Below the pieces are notes generated by a model. It worked only from the letters and a program-made list of their open reading frames with translations. It was not told the origin of the DNA and did no database searches. 61,640 nt of DNA from positions 1 to 61,640 of the forward strand of contig CALGNO010000174.1 in NCBI GenBank assembly GCA_937958625.1, written 5' to 3'. Source of the DNA: an uncultured Neomegalonema sp. (lineage in GTDB: Bacteria; Pseudomonadota; Alphaproteobacteria; Rhodobacterales; Rhodobacteraceae). Shown piece after piece: positions 35,765 through 46,647 of this stretch (position 1 is the first letter of the stretch; each line of letters opens with the position of its first letter). A program made the translations under genes and the position numbers.

Positions 35765-36708
35765 CACGCTCTGGCAGCCTTGGCATCACAGCCTTCGTCA
35801 TTGCGGCGATGGCGATCATCTCGCTGCAAGAGGCGATGGTCAAACTCCTGACCGACGATGTCTCGATCTGGCAGTTGCATATCCTGCGCTCGATTCTGGT
35901 GGTCGGCTTCGCCGTTATCGCGGCACGGTTTGTGTCGGCACTGGCATTGAAGCGGCTCGAGCGGCCTTTCTGGGCGCTGGCGCGGGCGCTGTTGTTGAGT
36001 TCGGCGTTCTTTTTGCTCTATTCGGGCTTGAGCTTTCTATCGCTGGCGCAATCGGGGGCGGTGTTTTTCACCGGCCCGTTGATCATCACTCTCTTCGCCG
36101 CGCTTTTTCTGGGCGAGAAGATCGGACCACGGCGGATTGCGGCATTGATCCTTGGGTTCTCCGGCGTCCTGGTGACCGCGCAGCCATGGCGGGATGGCCT
36201 CGATCCGGCGATCCTGTTCCCGCTCGGCGCGGCGATTTGCTATGCTTTCGGCGTGATGGTGACCCGCGGGAAGTGTTCGCAGGAGAGCGCGATCAGCCTA
36301 CAGGTGGTTCATCACAGCGTTTTCGGCATCCTGTCGCTGGCCGGGTTTGTCTTCGTGGCGGCCTTGCCCGTCGGGGTCGAGGCGCGGGAGGCGAATCCGT
36401 ACCTGCTGGGTGGCTGGAGCGCATTTGGTCTGATTGTCGGCCTGTTGATCATCGGAAATGCGGTCGCGAATCTGGTCGGGGCGCTCATGCTCACCCATGC
36501 CTACCAGACCAACGAATCGAGCGGCATTGCGCCGCTGGAATACAGCTATCTGGCCTTCGCGCCCCTGCTCGATATGGCGATCTGGGGCGACGCACCGGGG
36601 CTGTCGACGCTGATCGGAATCGCGCTGGTGGCCGGGGCGGGCGTGTTTATCGCAATCCGCTCGGCCCCGCCGCCGGAGCCGGTTATATCGCGAAATGCCG
36701 AGGGCTGA
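35761..36708 (+). CDS. EamA/DMT-superfamily transporter (GTG start)
   Basis: Ten-TM EamA pattern; FFTGPLIITLFAALFLGEKIGPRRIAALILGFSGVLV. Confidence 0.85.
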   Translation: MTRSGSLGITAFVIAAMAIISLQEAMVKLLTDDVSIWQLHILRSILVVGFAVIAARFVSALALKRLERPFWALARALLLSSAFFLLYSGLSFLSLAQSGAVFFTGPLIITLFAALFLGEKIGPRRIAALILGFSGVLVTAQPWRDGLDPAILFPLGAAICYAFGVMVTRGKCSQESAISLQVVHHSVFGILSLAGFVFVAALPVGVEAREANPYLLGGWSAFGLIVGLLIIGNAVANLVGALMLTHAYQTNESSGIAPLEYSYLAFAPLLDMAIWGDAPGLSTLIGIALVAGAGVFIAIRSAPPPEPVISRNAEG

Positions 36709-36732
36709 CGCCCCGGCCTGAGTCTCCGAAAA

Positions 36733-37530
36733 TCAGTGCCCGAGAATCTGGCTGAGGAATTCCTGAGTCCGGGGACTCTGCGGATTGCGGAAGAATTCTT
36801 CCGGTTCGTTCTGCTCGACGATCTGCCCGGCATCCATGAAGATCACGCGGTTGGCAACCTGACGCGCGAAGCCCATTTCGTGGGTCACGCAGATCATGGT
36901 CATGCCCTCTTCAGCAAGGCCGATCATGGTGTCGAGCACTTCCTTGATCATTTCGGGATCGAGGGCCGAGGTCGGCTCGTCGAACAGCATGATTTTTGGA
37001 CTCATGCAAAGCGAGCGCGCGATGGCGACGCGCTGTTGCTGGCCGCCCGAAAGCTGGCCGGGATACTTGTCCGCCTGTTCAGGAATTTTCACCCGCTCGA
37101 GGAAGTGCATCGCGACTTCCTCGGCCTTTTTCTTGGGCATCTTGCGAACCCAGATCGGCGCGAGGGTGCAGTTTTCGAGGATCGTCAGGTGCGGGAACAG
37201 GTTGAAGTGCTGAAAGCACATGCCGACCTCGCGGCGGATCTCGTCGATCTTTTTCAGGTCACCGGTCAGTTCGATGCCATCGACGACGATCTTGCCCTTC
37301 TGGTGTTCCTCCAGCCGGTTGATACAGCGGATCAGCGTCGATTTACCCGACCCGGACGGGCCGCAAACGACGATGCGCTCGCCCTCCATCACCGTCAGGT
37401 TGATATCGCGCAGGACGTGGAACGTGCCGTACCACTTGTTCATATTCTGGATCTGGATCGCGACCGTATCGGAGACTTTCATCTTCGACCGGTCGATTGC
37501 GCGTTCCTCGACGATGGCTGTGTCGGTCAT
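36733..37530 (-). CDS. aapP: General L-amino acid ABC transporter ATP-binding protein
   Basis: [46 protein letters not shown]; order aapJ-Q-M-P. Confidence 0.9.
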   Translation of the reverse strand: MTDTAIVEERAIDRSKMKVSDTVAIQIQNMNKWYGTFHVLRDINLTVMEGERIVVCGPSGSGKSTLIRCINRLEEHQKGKIVVDGIELTGDLKKIDEIRREVGMCFQHFNLFPHLTILENCTLAPIWVRKMPKKKAEEVAMHFLERVKIPEQADKYPGQLSGGQQQRVAIARSLCMSPKIMLFDEPTSALDPEMIKEVLDTMIGLAEEGMTMICVTHEMGFARQVANRVIFMDAGQIVEQNEPEEFFRNPQSPRTQEFLSQILGH

Positions 37531-37542
37531 CAGGTTGCGTCC

Positions 37543-39714
37543 TTATCTTGCGTGGCCGCGGCGGAGCCTGCGCTCCATGAACATCGAATAGCGGGACATG
37601 CCGAAGCAGAAAATGAAGAAGATCGCTGCGGTCAGCAGATACCCGGTGGGGTTGGTGACGGGCACGGCCCAGCTTGAATCGCTGAAGCTGTTCTGGACCA
37701 TGCCGAGAAGATCGAAGAGGCCGATGATCAGCACCAGCACCGTATCCTTGAACAGACCAATGAAGGTGTTGACGATGCCGGGGATCACGAGCGTCAGCGC
37801 CTGTGGCATCACGATCAGACGCATCTTTTGCGCATAGCCAAGGCCGAGGGAGTCTGCGCCCTCGTATTGGCCCTTCGAGATCGCCTGAAGGCCCCCGCGC
37901 ACGACCTCGGCCATATAGGCAGAGGCAAAGAGCGCGACGCCGATCAGGGCGCGCAGCAGCTTGTTGAACTCGGTCCCCTCGGGCAGGAACAGCGGCAGCA
38001 TTACCGAAGCCATGAACAGCACGGTAATCAGCGGCACCCCGCGCCAGAACTCGATGAAGACCGTCGACAGGATACGCACGGCGGGCAGGGTCGAGCGGCG
38101 GCCCAGCGCCAGCAGGATACCGAGGGGCAGCGACACCACGATGCCCGCAATCGCGACCACCAGCGTGACCAGCAACCCGCCCCAGAGGTTCGTTTCGACC
38201 TCGGGCAACGGCCAGACGGCGCGTGGAATGTCGAGGGGGGCGACCCCGGCTTCCGCACCATCGGCCAAATGGCTGTGGGCGGCCAGATGCTCGGGCGACA
38301 GGAACTGGTCGAGACGCCCGGCAGAGGTCAGCTCGATCAGATCGACCAGCCATGGACCGCCGATAAAGGCGACGACACCGACGATCAGGGCCAGAATGAC
38401 GATGGTTTTACCGATGCTCTTGCTGAACCCGGCAATCGCCTCGTGCCACTCGGGCCGGTTCATCCCGTTCAGGGCCATCAGCGCAAAGCCGATCAGCACC
38501 ACGAGCAACAGCGCGAAAATCAGCCAGCCGACGGGCAGAGACGCCGTTTCCAGCGCACCGCTTCCATAGGCTCCTGCAATCATCACCAGCGCCGGTATCG
38601 CGATCATGATCCGCACGATCAGGTTAATCGCCCGACCGGCGGTCATCACATAGAGGATCACCAGAGCGCCGATGCCCGCACTGATCTTGCCGAGCAAGGC
38701 AACCGGCAAGGGCAGGCGAATGACGGACCCCTCGCCCTCGCGGGTCAGGCTGCCATCGGCGAACGCATAGCCGGTGGTCGGCTCGATGAAGGACCAGACG
38801 AAATACGCAATCGCCGCGATGATCACCAGTGACAAGAGCAGCGCGCTGAAAGCATTCGCGCCCAGCACCGATGCGATCAACCACAGGCCCAGTCCGAATG
38901 CGGCGACGACGCCAAGCCCGATCCAGAACCCGACACTGCCCTCGGCATCACCGCCGGTCAGCAGCAGATAGGCAAAGACCGGGAAGACCGTCAGCATCAA
39001 CACGGCGACCAGCTTGCGGCCCACGGGCTTGGCGAGCAGCAGGAACAGCGCACCGACGGCGACCAGAATCCAGGCACCGATGGGCGTGTAGTCGAAGAAA
39101 TACCCCATGGGCGAGGCCATTTCGGGGTCATAAACATCGTTGAACAGCGCAACGCCGTCATTCTCGATCGGCTGGGTCGACCACCAGAACAGCACGACCC
39201 CGGCGACGATCAGCAACGCACCCCAAAGCCAGCGGCGCGGCACCGAATCCGAGACCAGCCAAGCGATCCCGACGGACCCCACTAGAAAGACGAGGTCGGG
39301 CCGCCAAAGCTCGGATTCGGGATAGCGGCCATAGGTGAACGCTTTCCACTTCGCATCGACATAGGGCCAGCAGGCACCGAACCAGTCCTGCGGATGCGGG
39401 CCGCCCTGGGCGATTGTCGCGCAGACCTCGCGCTTCAGCCCCTCGGGATCGGTCCAGACGGCCTCGATAAGCGCAAAGCTGATCAGGCTCCAACCGACCG
39501 TGACGCCGAAATACAGCACGGCAACGGTGAGAATCAGCATCAACAGCGAAGAAATCGCAGCACCGATGCTGGAGTAATCCGTGATCGAGTTCAGAAAGTT
39601 CTGGCGTAGCCAGCCCTGAAATCCGGCCTCGCTTGCCGGGGGCGACAGCAAGGGCGCATCCTCGGTACGGACATAGCCAATCTGGTTGGCGAGTTCGGCG
39701 TGGGTCTCACTCAT
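37543..39714 (-). CDS. aapM: General L-amino acid ABC transporter permease AapM, with a large extra membrane region (723 aa)
   Basis: C-terminal HisM-type permease ([21 protein letters not shown]...[21 protein letters not shown]-like); long hydrophobic N-terminal/central expansion. Confidence 0.85.
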   Translation of the reverse strand: MSETHAELANQIGYVRTEDAPLLSPPASEAGFQGWLRQNFLNSITDYSSIGAAISSLLMLILTVAVLYFGVTVGWSLISFALIEAVWTDPEGLKREVCATIAQGGPHPQDWFGACWPYVDAKWKAFTYGRYPESELWRPDLVFLVGSVGIAWLVSDSVPRRWLWGALLIVAGVVLFWWSTQPIENDGVALFNDVYDPEMASPMGYFFDYTPIGAWILVAVGALFLLLAKPVGRKLVAVLMLTVFPVFAYLLLTGGDAEGSVGFWIGLGVVAAFGLGLWLIASVLGANAFSALLLSLVIIAAIAYFVWSFIEPTTGYAFADGSLTREGEGSVIRLPLPVALLGKISAGIGALVILYVMTAGRAINLIVRIMIAIPALVMIAGAYGSGALETASLPVGWLIFALLLVVLIGFALMALNGMNRPEWHEAIAGFSKSIGKTIVILALIVGVVAFIGGPWLVDLIELTSAGRLDQFLSPEHLAAHSHLADGAEAGVAPLDIPRAVWPLPEVETNLWGGLLVTLVVAIAGIVVSLPLGILLALGRRSTLPAVRILSTVFIEFWRGVPLITVLFMASVMLPLFLPEGTEFNKLLRALIGVALFASAYMAEVVRGGLQAISKGQYEGADSLGLGYAQKMRLIVMPQALTLVIPGIVNTFIGLFKDTVLVLIIGLFDLLGMVQNSFSDSSWAVPVTNPTGYLLTAAIFFIFCFGMSRYSMFMERRLRRGHAR

Positions 39715-39727
39715 GGCTCGTCCCTTC

Positions 39728-41071
39728 CTATCGCTCGACCAGCATCATGCGGTCATTGAACCAGTTCATGAAGGCAGCGGTGCCCAGCGAAATCAGCAGA
39801 TAGACCATCATCATCATGAAGATCATCTCGATCTCCTGCCCCACTTGGTTCAGGGCCGTGCCTGCGAAAACCGACACGATGTCGGGATAAGCGATGGCGA
39901 CGGCGAGGGAGGAGTTCTTGGTCAGGTTCAGGAATTGCGAGGTCAGGGGCGGAATTATCACCCGCATCGCCTGCGGAATGATGACCTTGCGCAGGGTGAC
40001 GGTCGGGCTGATGCCCAGCGCCTTGGCGGCCTCGGTCTGGCCGCCCGGCACCGCCAGGATGCCTGCGCGCACGATCTCGGCAATAAAGCTCGCGGTATAG
40101 AGCGACAGGGCCAGCCACAGGGCGATGAACTCGGGCTTGATGACGATACCGGGGGCCGGATTACCGGCGCTCGGGGTCTCGAAGCCGGCGCGGATCGGGC
40201 CGACCTTGCGACCGTCAGGCATCAGATCGTCGGCGGCGCGGAAGTTCGCAAACTCCCACTCCATCGGCGCGCCCATGGCATAGAAGGTGGCGAGGGGAAT
40301 CGCGACCAGCAGAGCCAGCCCGACCCAGAACATCGGGAACGGGCGACCGGTCGCCTCCTGCCGCTTTTTCATCGCCCAGGACAGCGCCCAGACCAGCAGC
40401 GCCGTGCCGATAAAGGCCCAGACGACGGTGCCGAAGCCTTCAAAAAACTGTGGATAGGGACCGAAGAGGCCAAATTTGTTGATGCCGAACACATCACCGG
40501 CGAGCTGCACCCGCTCGCGCTTGCCCGGCAACAGTTCGATCAGCAGGAAGTACCAGAAGAAAATTTGCAGCAGCAGCGGGATATTGCGCAGCAGCTCGAC
40601 ATAGGCCGTCGCGAACCCGCGCAGCACGACGTTGGTCGACAGGCGAAAGATGCCGATGATGAAACCCAGCAGGGTCGCGGCAATGATACCGATGACCGAA
40701 ACGGCCAAGGTATTGATCACCCCGATCCAGAACACATCGAGATAGGTGGCAACTCCGGCGCGGGATTCGACCATGAAGGTGCCGAGGGTCGTCAGCATCC
40801 GGAAACCGCTGGTCTCGCCCAAAAACCCAAAGCCTGAGCGTTTCTCGGCATCGGCCAGATTGGTGATCGTATTGTCGAGAATCCACGCAAAGAACGCGAC
40901 GACGGCGGCGAGCAAAAGAACCTGAAATACAAGGCCCCGTGCCTTCGGATCGTAGAGCAGCGAGGTCAGGCCGCCGCTATCCTCCGATTGTTCCGAAGCG
41001 GTCGTGGAAGTCATGCTTGGCCTCGACGGTAAAGGGATAAAACGAGGCGCACCGAATCCGGCACGCCCCAA
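39728..41071 (-). CDS. aapQ: General L-amino acid ABC transporter permease AapQ
   Basis: [55 protein letters not shown]. Confidence 0.9.
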   Translation of the reverse strand: MGRAGFGAPRFIPLPSRPSMTSTTASEQSEDSGGLTSLLYDPKARGLVFQVLLLAAVVAFFAWILDNTITNLADAEKRSGFGFLGETSGFRMLTTLGTFMVESRAGVATYLDVFWIGVINTLAVSVIGIIAATLLGFIIGIFRLSTNVVLRGFATAYVELLRNIPLLLQIFFWYFLLIELLPGKRERVQLAGDVFGINKFGLFGPYPQFFEGFGTVVWAFIGTALLVWALSWAMKKRQEATGRPFPMFWVGLALLVAIPLATFYAMGAPMEWEFANFRAADDLMPDGRKVGPIRAGFETPSAGNPAPGIVIKPEFIALWLALSLYTASFIAEIVRAGILAVPGGQTEAAKALGISPTVTLRKVIIPQAMRVIIPPLTSQFLNLTKNSSLAVAIAYPDIVSVFAGTALNQVGQEIEMIFMMMMVYLLISLGTAAFMNWFNDRMMLVER

Positions 41072-41101
41072 AGAAAAGCGCCGCCCGGTTACGGGCGGCG
41101 C
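41071..41101 (-). terminator. Hairpin with T-rich tail between aapJ and aapQ
   Basis: Minus strand GCGCCGCCCG-TAAC-CGGGCGGCGC followed by TTTTCTT. Confidence 0.7.
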
Positions 41102-41111
41102 ATATCAGGAT

Positions 41112-42137
41112 TTAGCGGATGGGCGGAGCGTAGATCAGGCCGCCATTGGTCCACAGCGCGTTGACCGACCCTTCGCGGGCCAGTTTCAGCGGCGTGTTGG
41201 CGCCGACATTGGCTTCATAGCTTTCGCCGTAGTTGCCGACCTGGCTGATGACCTGCATCGCCCAGTCATTCGGCAGGCCAAGCTGCTCGCCGAAGGTGCC
41301 TTCGGTGCCCAGCAGGCGCTTGATGTTCGGGTTGTCCGAATCGGCCATTTCGGCGGCATTGGCCGAGGTCACGCCCAGTTCTTCGGCGTTGATCATGGCG
41401 TTCAGCGTCCACTTGACGATGTTGAACCACGTATCATCACCCTGACGCACGACGGGGCCGAGCGGCTCTTTCGAGATCACTTCGGGCAGAACCGTGTGGG
41501 CTTCGGGATCGGCCAGCTTCAGACGCTGGGCGGCAAGGCCCGAGCGGTCCGTCGTGTAGACCTGACAACGACCGCTGTCATAGGCGGCGACAACCTCGTC
41601 GGCCTTCTCAAAGGCGACCAGCTCGAAGCTCATGTTGTTGGCACGGAAGTAATCCGTGATGTTCAGCTCGGTGGTCGTGCCGGTGTTGGTGCAGATCGAG
41701 GCACCGTCCAGCTCGGTGGCCGAGGTCACGCCCAACTCGGACGGCACCATCATGCCCTGACCATCGTAATAGTTCACGCCAGCGAAGTTCAGGCCCAGCT
41801 GCGTGTCGCGAGTCATCGTCCACGTCGTGTTACGCGACAGGATGTCGACTTCGCCCGAGGACAGCGCGGTAAAGCGCTCCTTGGCCGAAAGCGGGGTGAA
41901 CTTCACGGCATCGGCATCGCCGAACACGGCGGCAGCGACGCCGCGGCAGAAGTCCACGTCAATGCCGGTCCAGTTACCCGCGTCATCTTGGCTGGAAAAG
42001 CCGGGAAGACCCTGGGACACGCCGCATTGGATCGAGCCCTTTGCCTTGATGTCTTCGAGGGTGTCGGCGGAGGCAGCGGAGGCGCCAGCGGCCATGCCGA
42101 TAGCGGTCAACGCGCCAAGTGCGTAACGAAGTTTCAT
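41112..42137 (-). CDS. aapJ: General L-amino acid ABC transporter substrate-binding protein
   Basis: SADTLEDIKAKGSIQCGVSQGLPGFSSQDDAGNWTGIDVDFCRGVAAAVFGD. Confidence 0.92.
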   Translation of the reverse strand: MKLRYALGALTAIGMAAGASAASADTLEDIKAKGSIQCGVSQGLPGFSSQDDAGNWTGIDVDFCRGVAAAVFGDADAVKFTPLSAKERFTALSSGEVDILSRNTTWTMTRDTQLGLNFAGVNYYDGQGMMVPSELGVTSATELDGASICTNTGTTTELNITDYFRANNMSFELVAFEKADEVVAAYDSGRCQVYTTDRSGLAAQRLKLADPEAHTVLPEVISKEPLGPVVRQGDDTWFNIVKWTLNAMINAEELGVTSANAAEMADSDNPNIKRLLGTEGTFGEQLGLPNDWAMQVISQVGNYGESYEANVGANTPLKLAREGSVNALWTNGGLIYAPPIR

Positions 42138-42415
42138 GATAACTCTCCCTGAGTTTTTTAGTCGGTTCGATACCGGACGCGTCCTGACGGATCACGTTCG
42201 GTGCGACCCTGCATCACTAAAGGAAATAGTTTCAACAGTCCAATTGCCGAAAAAACGGCATATCGCGTTATTTTTCCGATTTTTGCTTCGCAATCCCCGC
42301 CCGGCAGCGGGTGCCGCTACGGTAGCCTCGCGCAACGCAGCATTCGAGCAAGCTGCCCGATGACGCCGCCGCGATGCCGTGCTAGCCCTGATCCGAAGTG
42401 AAACGGAGCAGCGTG

Positions 42416-43600
42416 ATGAAAGACGGTACGAAGGCAACCCATGCAGGGCGCAGACCCAAGGATTATGACGGTGTGGTCAACCCGCCGGTCATGCACGCCT
42501 CGACCATCCTCTACCCCACCGTCGCGGATATGGAGATTGAGCGCCGCACCCGTGCCGGAGACGGCGTGACCTATGGCGTCCACGGCACCGCCACGACCTT
42601 TGCGCTGGAAGACGCGATCAAGGCGCTGGAGGGCGGATACCGCACGCGACTGCAACCGTCGGGCCTCGCGGCCTGTACCCTGCCATTGCTGGCCTTCGCC
42701 TCGGCGGGACATCATGTGCTGATTACCGACAGCGTCTATGGTCCCACGCGCCAGTTCTGTGACGGGATGCTGACGCGGATGGGCGTCGAGGTCGAGTACT
42801 ATGATCCGCTGATCGGCGGCGGCATTCGCGAGTTGCTGCGCAAGAACACCTCGGTCGTCTGGGTCGAAAGCCCCGGCAGTTGGACCTTTGAAATGCAGGA
42901 CATCCCCGCCATCGCCGCCGAGGCGCATCAGGTCGGCGCGACGGTGATCATGGACAACACTTGGGCCTCGCCGCTCTATTACAAACCCTTTGAGCACGGC
43001 GTCGATGTGTCTGTGCAGGCCGTGACCAAGTATATCTCCGGCCATTCGGATTTGGTCATGGGGTCTGTCACCTGCACCGAGGAAGCCTATCCGAAATTCC
43101 AGCGCGCGCAGATGGAGACGGGGATTTGTCCGTCCCCCGACGATGTCTACCTGGCCATGCGCGGCATCCGCACGATCCATGTGCGCCTGCCTCACCACAT
43201 GCAGGCCGGTCTGAAGGTCGCCGAATGGCTGGCCGAGCGCGAAGAAGTGGCGCAGGTGGTTCACCCTGCCTTGCCCGGTGATCCGGGACATGAGTTGTGG
43301 AAGCGCGATTTCCTCGGCGCGTCGAGCCTTTTTGCCTTTATTCTCAAGCCAGAATTTTCCGGCAAGGCGGGTCAGGCCGCGATGCTGGACACTATGAAGC
43401 TGTTCGGCATGGGCTATTCATGGGGCGGGTTCGAGAGTTTGCTCATCCCCATCGACCCGCCAAAGATTCGCACCGCAACCGAATGGCCGCGTCCGGGGCG
43501 TGCGGACGGTGCGATGATGCGAATTCACGTGGGGTTGGAGGACGTCGGCGATCTGCTGGACGATCTCGACGAGGGCTTCGCACGGCTGCGCGCGGGGTGA
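42416..43600 (+). CDS. metC: PLP-dependent cystathionine beta-lyase-like enzyme
   Basis: Cys/Met-metabolism PLP family; QAVTKYISGHSDLVMG; MGYSWGGFESL. Confidence 0.85.
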   Translation: MKDGTKATHAGRRPKDYDGVVNPPVMHASTILYPTVADMEIERRTRAGDGVTYGVHGTATTFALEDAIKALEGGYRTRLQPSGLAACTLPLLAFASAGHHVLITDSVYGPTRQFCDGMLTRMGVEVEYYDPLIGGGIRELLRKNTSVVWVESPGSWTFEMQDIPAIAAEAHQVGATVIMDNTWASPLYYKPFEHGVDVSVQAVTKYISGHSDLVMGSVTCTEEAYPKFQRAQMETGICPSPDDVYLAMRGIRTIHVRLPHHMQAGLKVAEWLAEREEVAQVVHPALPGDPGHELWKRDFLGASSLFAFILKPEFSGKAGQAAMLDTMKLFGMGYSWGGFESLLIPIDPPKIRTATEWPRPGRADGAMMRIHVGLEDVGDLLDDLDEGFARLRAG

Positions 43601-43628
43601 GGGAATTAATCCCGATCCTTAGGGTACT

Positions 43629-43655
43629 GTCATTCCCGCGAAAGCGGGAATCCAT
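43629..43655. repeat. Short palindromic intergenic element
   Basis: TTCCCGC-GAAA-GCGGGAA within GTCATTCCCGCGAAAGCGGGAATCCAT. Confidence 0.6.
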
Positions 43656-43692
43656 CTCTCCACAGACTCCAAGGTCGGATATTGTTAAAAAA

Positions 43693-44460
43693 ATGGACGT
43701 CCGTTTGCGCGGGCATCACAAGCGTGGGTACGCGGCGCGTATCCTTTTCGCCGCACTTCTCGTCGCCGCGCCTGTCTCTGCTGCCGAGCCGCTGCGCGTC
43801 TTTGCCGCCGCCTCACTGACCGATGCGCTGGATGACGTGCTGGCGCAGTGCCCGGGCGACGACGGGACGCCTCCCATGGGCGTCTATGCGGGCAGCGGCA
43901 CGCTGGCGCGGCAGATCGAGCAGGGCGCGCCCGCCGACATCGTCATCTCGGCCAATCCCGACTGGATGGATTGGCTCGCGGACCGGGGAATGATCGACGC
44001 GGAAACCCGCAAACCGCTGCTGTCAAACCGCCTTGTCGTGATTTCGACCCGCGAGCAAGACGCAGAGCGTGACTGGACCGAAGCCCTGCGCAATGCAGGT
44101 GACAGCGGCATCGCCGTCGCCGATCTCGCCTCGGTTCCCGCTGGCATCTATGCGCGGCAAGCTTTGGCGGCGGCGGGGCTGCTGGACAGATCGCGGCTGA
44201 TACAGGCGTCAAACGTGCGCGAGGCGCTGGCTTGGGTGACACGGGGGGCGTTGGAGATGGGGATCGTCTACCGCTCCGATGCCATGGCGAGCGGCTTGGG
44301 TCATATCCTGCCGATAGATCCAACCCTGCATGACCCGATCCGCTATCCGATGGCGCGGGTCACGGGGCGCGGCGGGGCGGCGGCGGATGCGCTGATGCAG
44401 TGCCTTGGCAGTGAAAAAGCCGCAGCGGTTTTCAAACGCCACGGCTTCATTCCGCTTTAG
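43693..44460 (+). CDS. modA: Molybdate ABC transporter substrate-binding protein-like (ModA)
   Basis: EPLRVFAAASLTDALDDVLAQ; YAGSGTLARQIEQGAPADIVISANPDWMDWL. Confidence 0.85.
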   Translation: MDVRLRGHHKRGYAARILFAALLVAAPVSAAEPLRVFAAASLTDALDDVLAQCPGDDGTPPMGVYAGSGTLARQIEQGAPADIVISANPDWMDWLADRGMIDAETRKPLLSNRLVVISTREQDAERDWTEALRNAGDSGIAVADLASVPAGIYARQALAAAGLLDRSRLIQASNVREALAWVTRGALEMGIVYRSDAMASGLGHILPIDPTLHDPIRYPMARVTGRGGAAADALMQCLGSEKAAAVFKRHGFIPL

Positions 44461-44571
44461 GTGGTTTGCCTAGAGACGTGCCGGTTTATTCGGAATCGAA
44501 AGCCGCTGCCTCTCGGATTCGGCTCGAACGCGCCTTTCGATGCACATGGTTCGAAGCAAACCTGAAACGCT

Positions 44572-45876
44572 TTAGCTGCGCGTGGCGCTTTCGCATCGGG
44601 GTGTCCATTGCGTCTTGGTCAGGCCCCAGCGACTATCGAGGGGGGCGTGGGGGTCTGAGACCATGCGGCCCCCGTCCAGCCCGCGCCAGACCTCGCGCAA
44701 GGTGATCTGACGCCCGCCGCGAATGTCGAAAGGAACCGCGCAATACGCCCCCATTTCCTGCTCGCTGAGACGGTCGGAGGGATCGTAGAGAGCCTCGATC
44801 ACCGGCTTGAGGCTGAAATTTTCATTCTGCCAATCGGGGCTTTGGGTCAGGGCGCGCAGGAGTTTGAATTGTCCCGCCAGCTTCTTGTCACGCGAGGGGG
44901 TCGAATGTTCGGCATATTCGCCGAAAGTCATGCACTGACGACCCATATTCGCGTCGATATGGCCGAGATAGGCCTGGCTCTGGTTGACGATGTCGACGCG
45001 CTGGATCGTGTAATCGCAGAGCGAGGCAAACAGGCGCTCGGCCTTTGCGCCCAGCGGTTCCTTGATGCTGGCCAGCGCGGTCTGGGTCGCGAGGGCAAAG
45101 GCCTCGCGGTCACCGCCCATGGACGCGGCGATTTTCCATTGCTCGGTGGACGCCCCCGGCACGCGGGTCGGCGGCGTGCGCAGATGTTCGGCTGATTTGA
45201 ACCGGCGATAGCCGTCCCGGAACAGCTTGTCCTCCGGCACTTCGGCGGGGAAATCGTTGATCTCGGCCATTACCCGCCATGCGCGCGGCGAGGAATGGGA
45301 GAGGGTCGTCATGGCCCCGGTCGGATCAATATCCTTGACGATATAGGCGTGGTTGCGCGGCAGCAGGAACATATCCCCCGGCTGCACATCCTCCAGCGCG
45401 ATGGGATAGGTGTCGTTGACCAGATGGATGGTCGCGGTGATGTCGCTGACGAATTCGATGAAGGCGCGGACCTTGTCGATCTCGGTATATTCCGGCCCCT
45501 GATAGGTTTTCCACGTCCCATCGTCGTTTTCATGACGCAGGGTTTCGCGGAACCCGTCCCACTTGTCGATTTCGTTGGTCAGGATGCGCCCATTGCGGTG
45601 GTCGTTGATCGCGAAGGGCAGGCTTTCCTTATACGCATAGATGATCCGCATCGCGTAGATCGCATCGGAGCAATCGAGGGCGAGGCCGAAAATCGCCTTG
45701 TCCTCTGGCTTGTGGAACGTGTCCTTGGTGAAATCCGTCCGAACCCACTCGCGAAAGCCCTGCTCATACGTGCTGTTCCAGTTGTTCGTGGCGGTCCAGA
45801 CATCGGCATGGGCCGCCGAGCCGAGGCCAAGGGTCACGCAGGTCGTTGCCAGCAGGCGTTTCATGAAGCGGCGCAT
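44572..45876 (-). CDS. Hypothetical exported protein, possible NlpC/P60-like fold
   Basis: Signal peptide MRRFMKRLLATTCVTLGLGSAAHA; LDCSDAIYAMRIIY ... QPGDMFLLPRNHAYIVKDI spaced like the Cys/His motifs of NlpC/P60. Confidence 0.5.
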   Translation of the reverse strand: MRRFMKRLLATTCVTLGLGSAAHADVWTATNNWNSTYEQGFREWVRTDFTKDTFHKPEDKAIFGLALDCSDAIYAMRIIYAYKESLPFAINDHRNGRILTNEIDKWDGFRETLRHENDDGTWKTYQGPEYTEIDKVRAFIEFVSDITATIHLVNDTYPIALEDVQPGDMFLLPRNHAYIVKDIDPTGAMTTLSHSSPRAWRVMAEINDFPAEVPEDKLFRDGYRRFKSAEHLRTPPTRVPGASTEQWKIAASMGGDREAFALATQTALASIKEPLGAKAERLFASLCDYTIQRVDIVNQSQAYLGHIDANMGRQCMTFGEYAEHSTPSRDKKLAGQFKLLRALTQSPDWQNENFSLKPVIEALYDPSDRLSEQEMGAYCAVPFDIRGGRQITLREVWRGLDGGRMVSDPHAPLDSRWGLTKTQWTPRCESATRS

Positions 45877-45970
45877 CGGCGTTTCCTTCGAATAACTCGA
45901 ACAATCAATGTTTACGCGGTCGGCATGTTCCGGGCAAATGAAAGCCGGAGAGTCAAGCGATTGTGAGGCA

Positions 45971-46007
45971 TAATAAAACGCCCTCCCCGCGTAAAACGGG
46001 AAGGGCG
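45971..46007 (-). terminator. Terminator downstream of ndk
   Basis: Minus strand CGCCCTTCCCG-TTTTAC-GCGGGGAGGGCG followed by TTTTATTA. Confidence 0.8.
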
Positions 46008-46035
46008 TGAGCCGCAAGATCTGGATTTGAGCCGA

Positions 46036-46458
46036 TCAGCCGACGATTTCGTCATCCTTGAAGAAGAACGCGATCTCGATTGCCGCGTTTTCAAGGCTGT
46101 CGGAGCCGTGCACCGAGTTCTCGCCGACCGAATCCGCGAATTCTGCGCGGACGGTTCCGGCGGCGGCATCGGCGGGGTTGGTTGCGCCCATGACATCGCG
46201 GTGCAGGGCGACGGCGTTTTCCGCCTCCAGAACCTGCACGGAAACCGGCGAGCGGGACATGAAGGTGGTCAGTTCGTCATAGAACGGGCGCTCGGCGTGC
46301 ACTTCGTAGAATTTGCCGGCCATGTCCTTGGACATATGCAGGCGCTTTTGGGCGACGACGCGCAGGCCGGCATCCTCAAATTTCTTGATGATCGCCCCGG
46401 TGACGTTCTTTTCGGTGGCATCGGGTTTGATAATGGAAAGCGTGCGTTCAACGGCCAT
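46036..46458 (-). CDS. ndk: Nucleoside diphosphate kinase
   Basis: [43 protein letters not shown]. Confidence 0.96.
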   Translation of the reverse strand: MAVERTLSIIKPDATEKNVTGAIIKKFEDAGLRVVAQKRLHMSKDMAGKFYEVHAERPFYDELTTFMSRSPVSVQVLEAENAVALHRDVMGATNPADAAAGTVRAEFADSVGENSVHGSDSLENAAIEIAFFFKDDEIVG

Positions 46459-46647
46459 CGGGCTGCTCCAGTCAGAAAAAAGGGCGCGGCAAGGCGCGCG
46501 CCGAACTCGGGTTCGCGCGGCGCTTACCATGCTGCACTGCAAGAGGGAAGGGGCCTGAGCAATCAGGGCCGGTGTTCAGGCGGCCTTCGTTTGCGTGACT
46601 CTCGTTTTAATGGAATAATATATCCATTACACATCCGGGAGAAGAAA

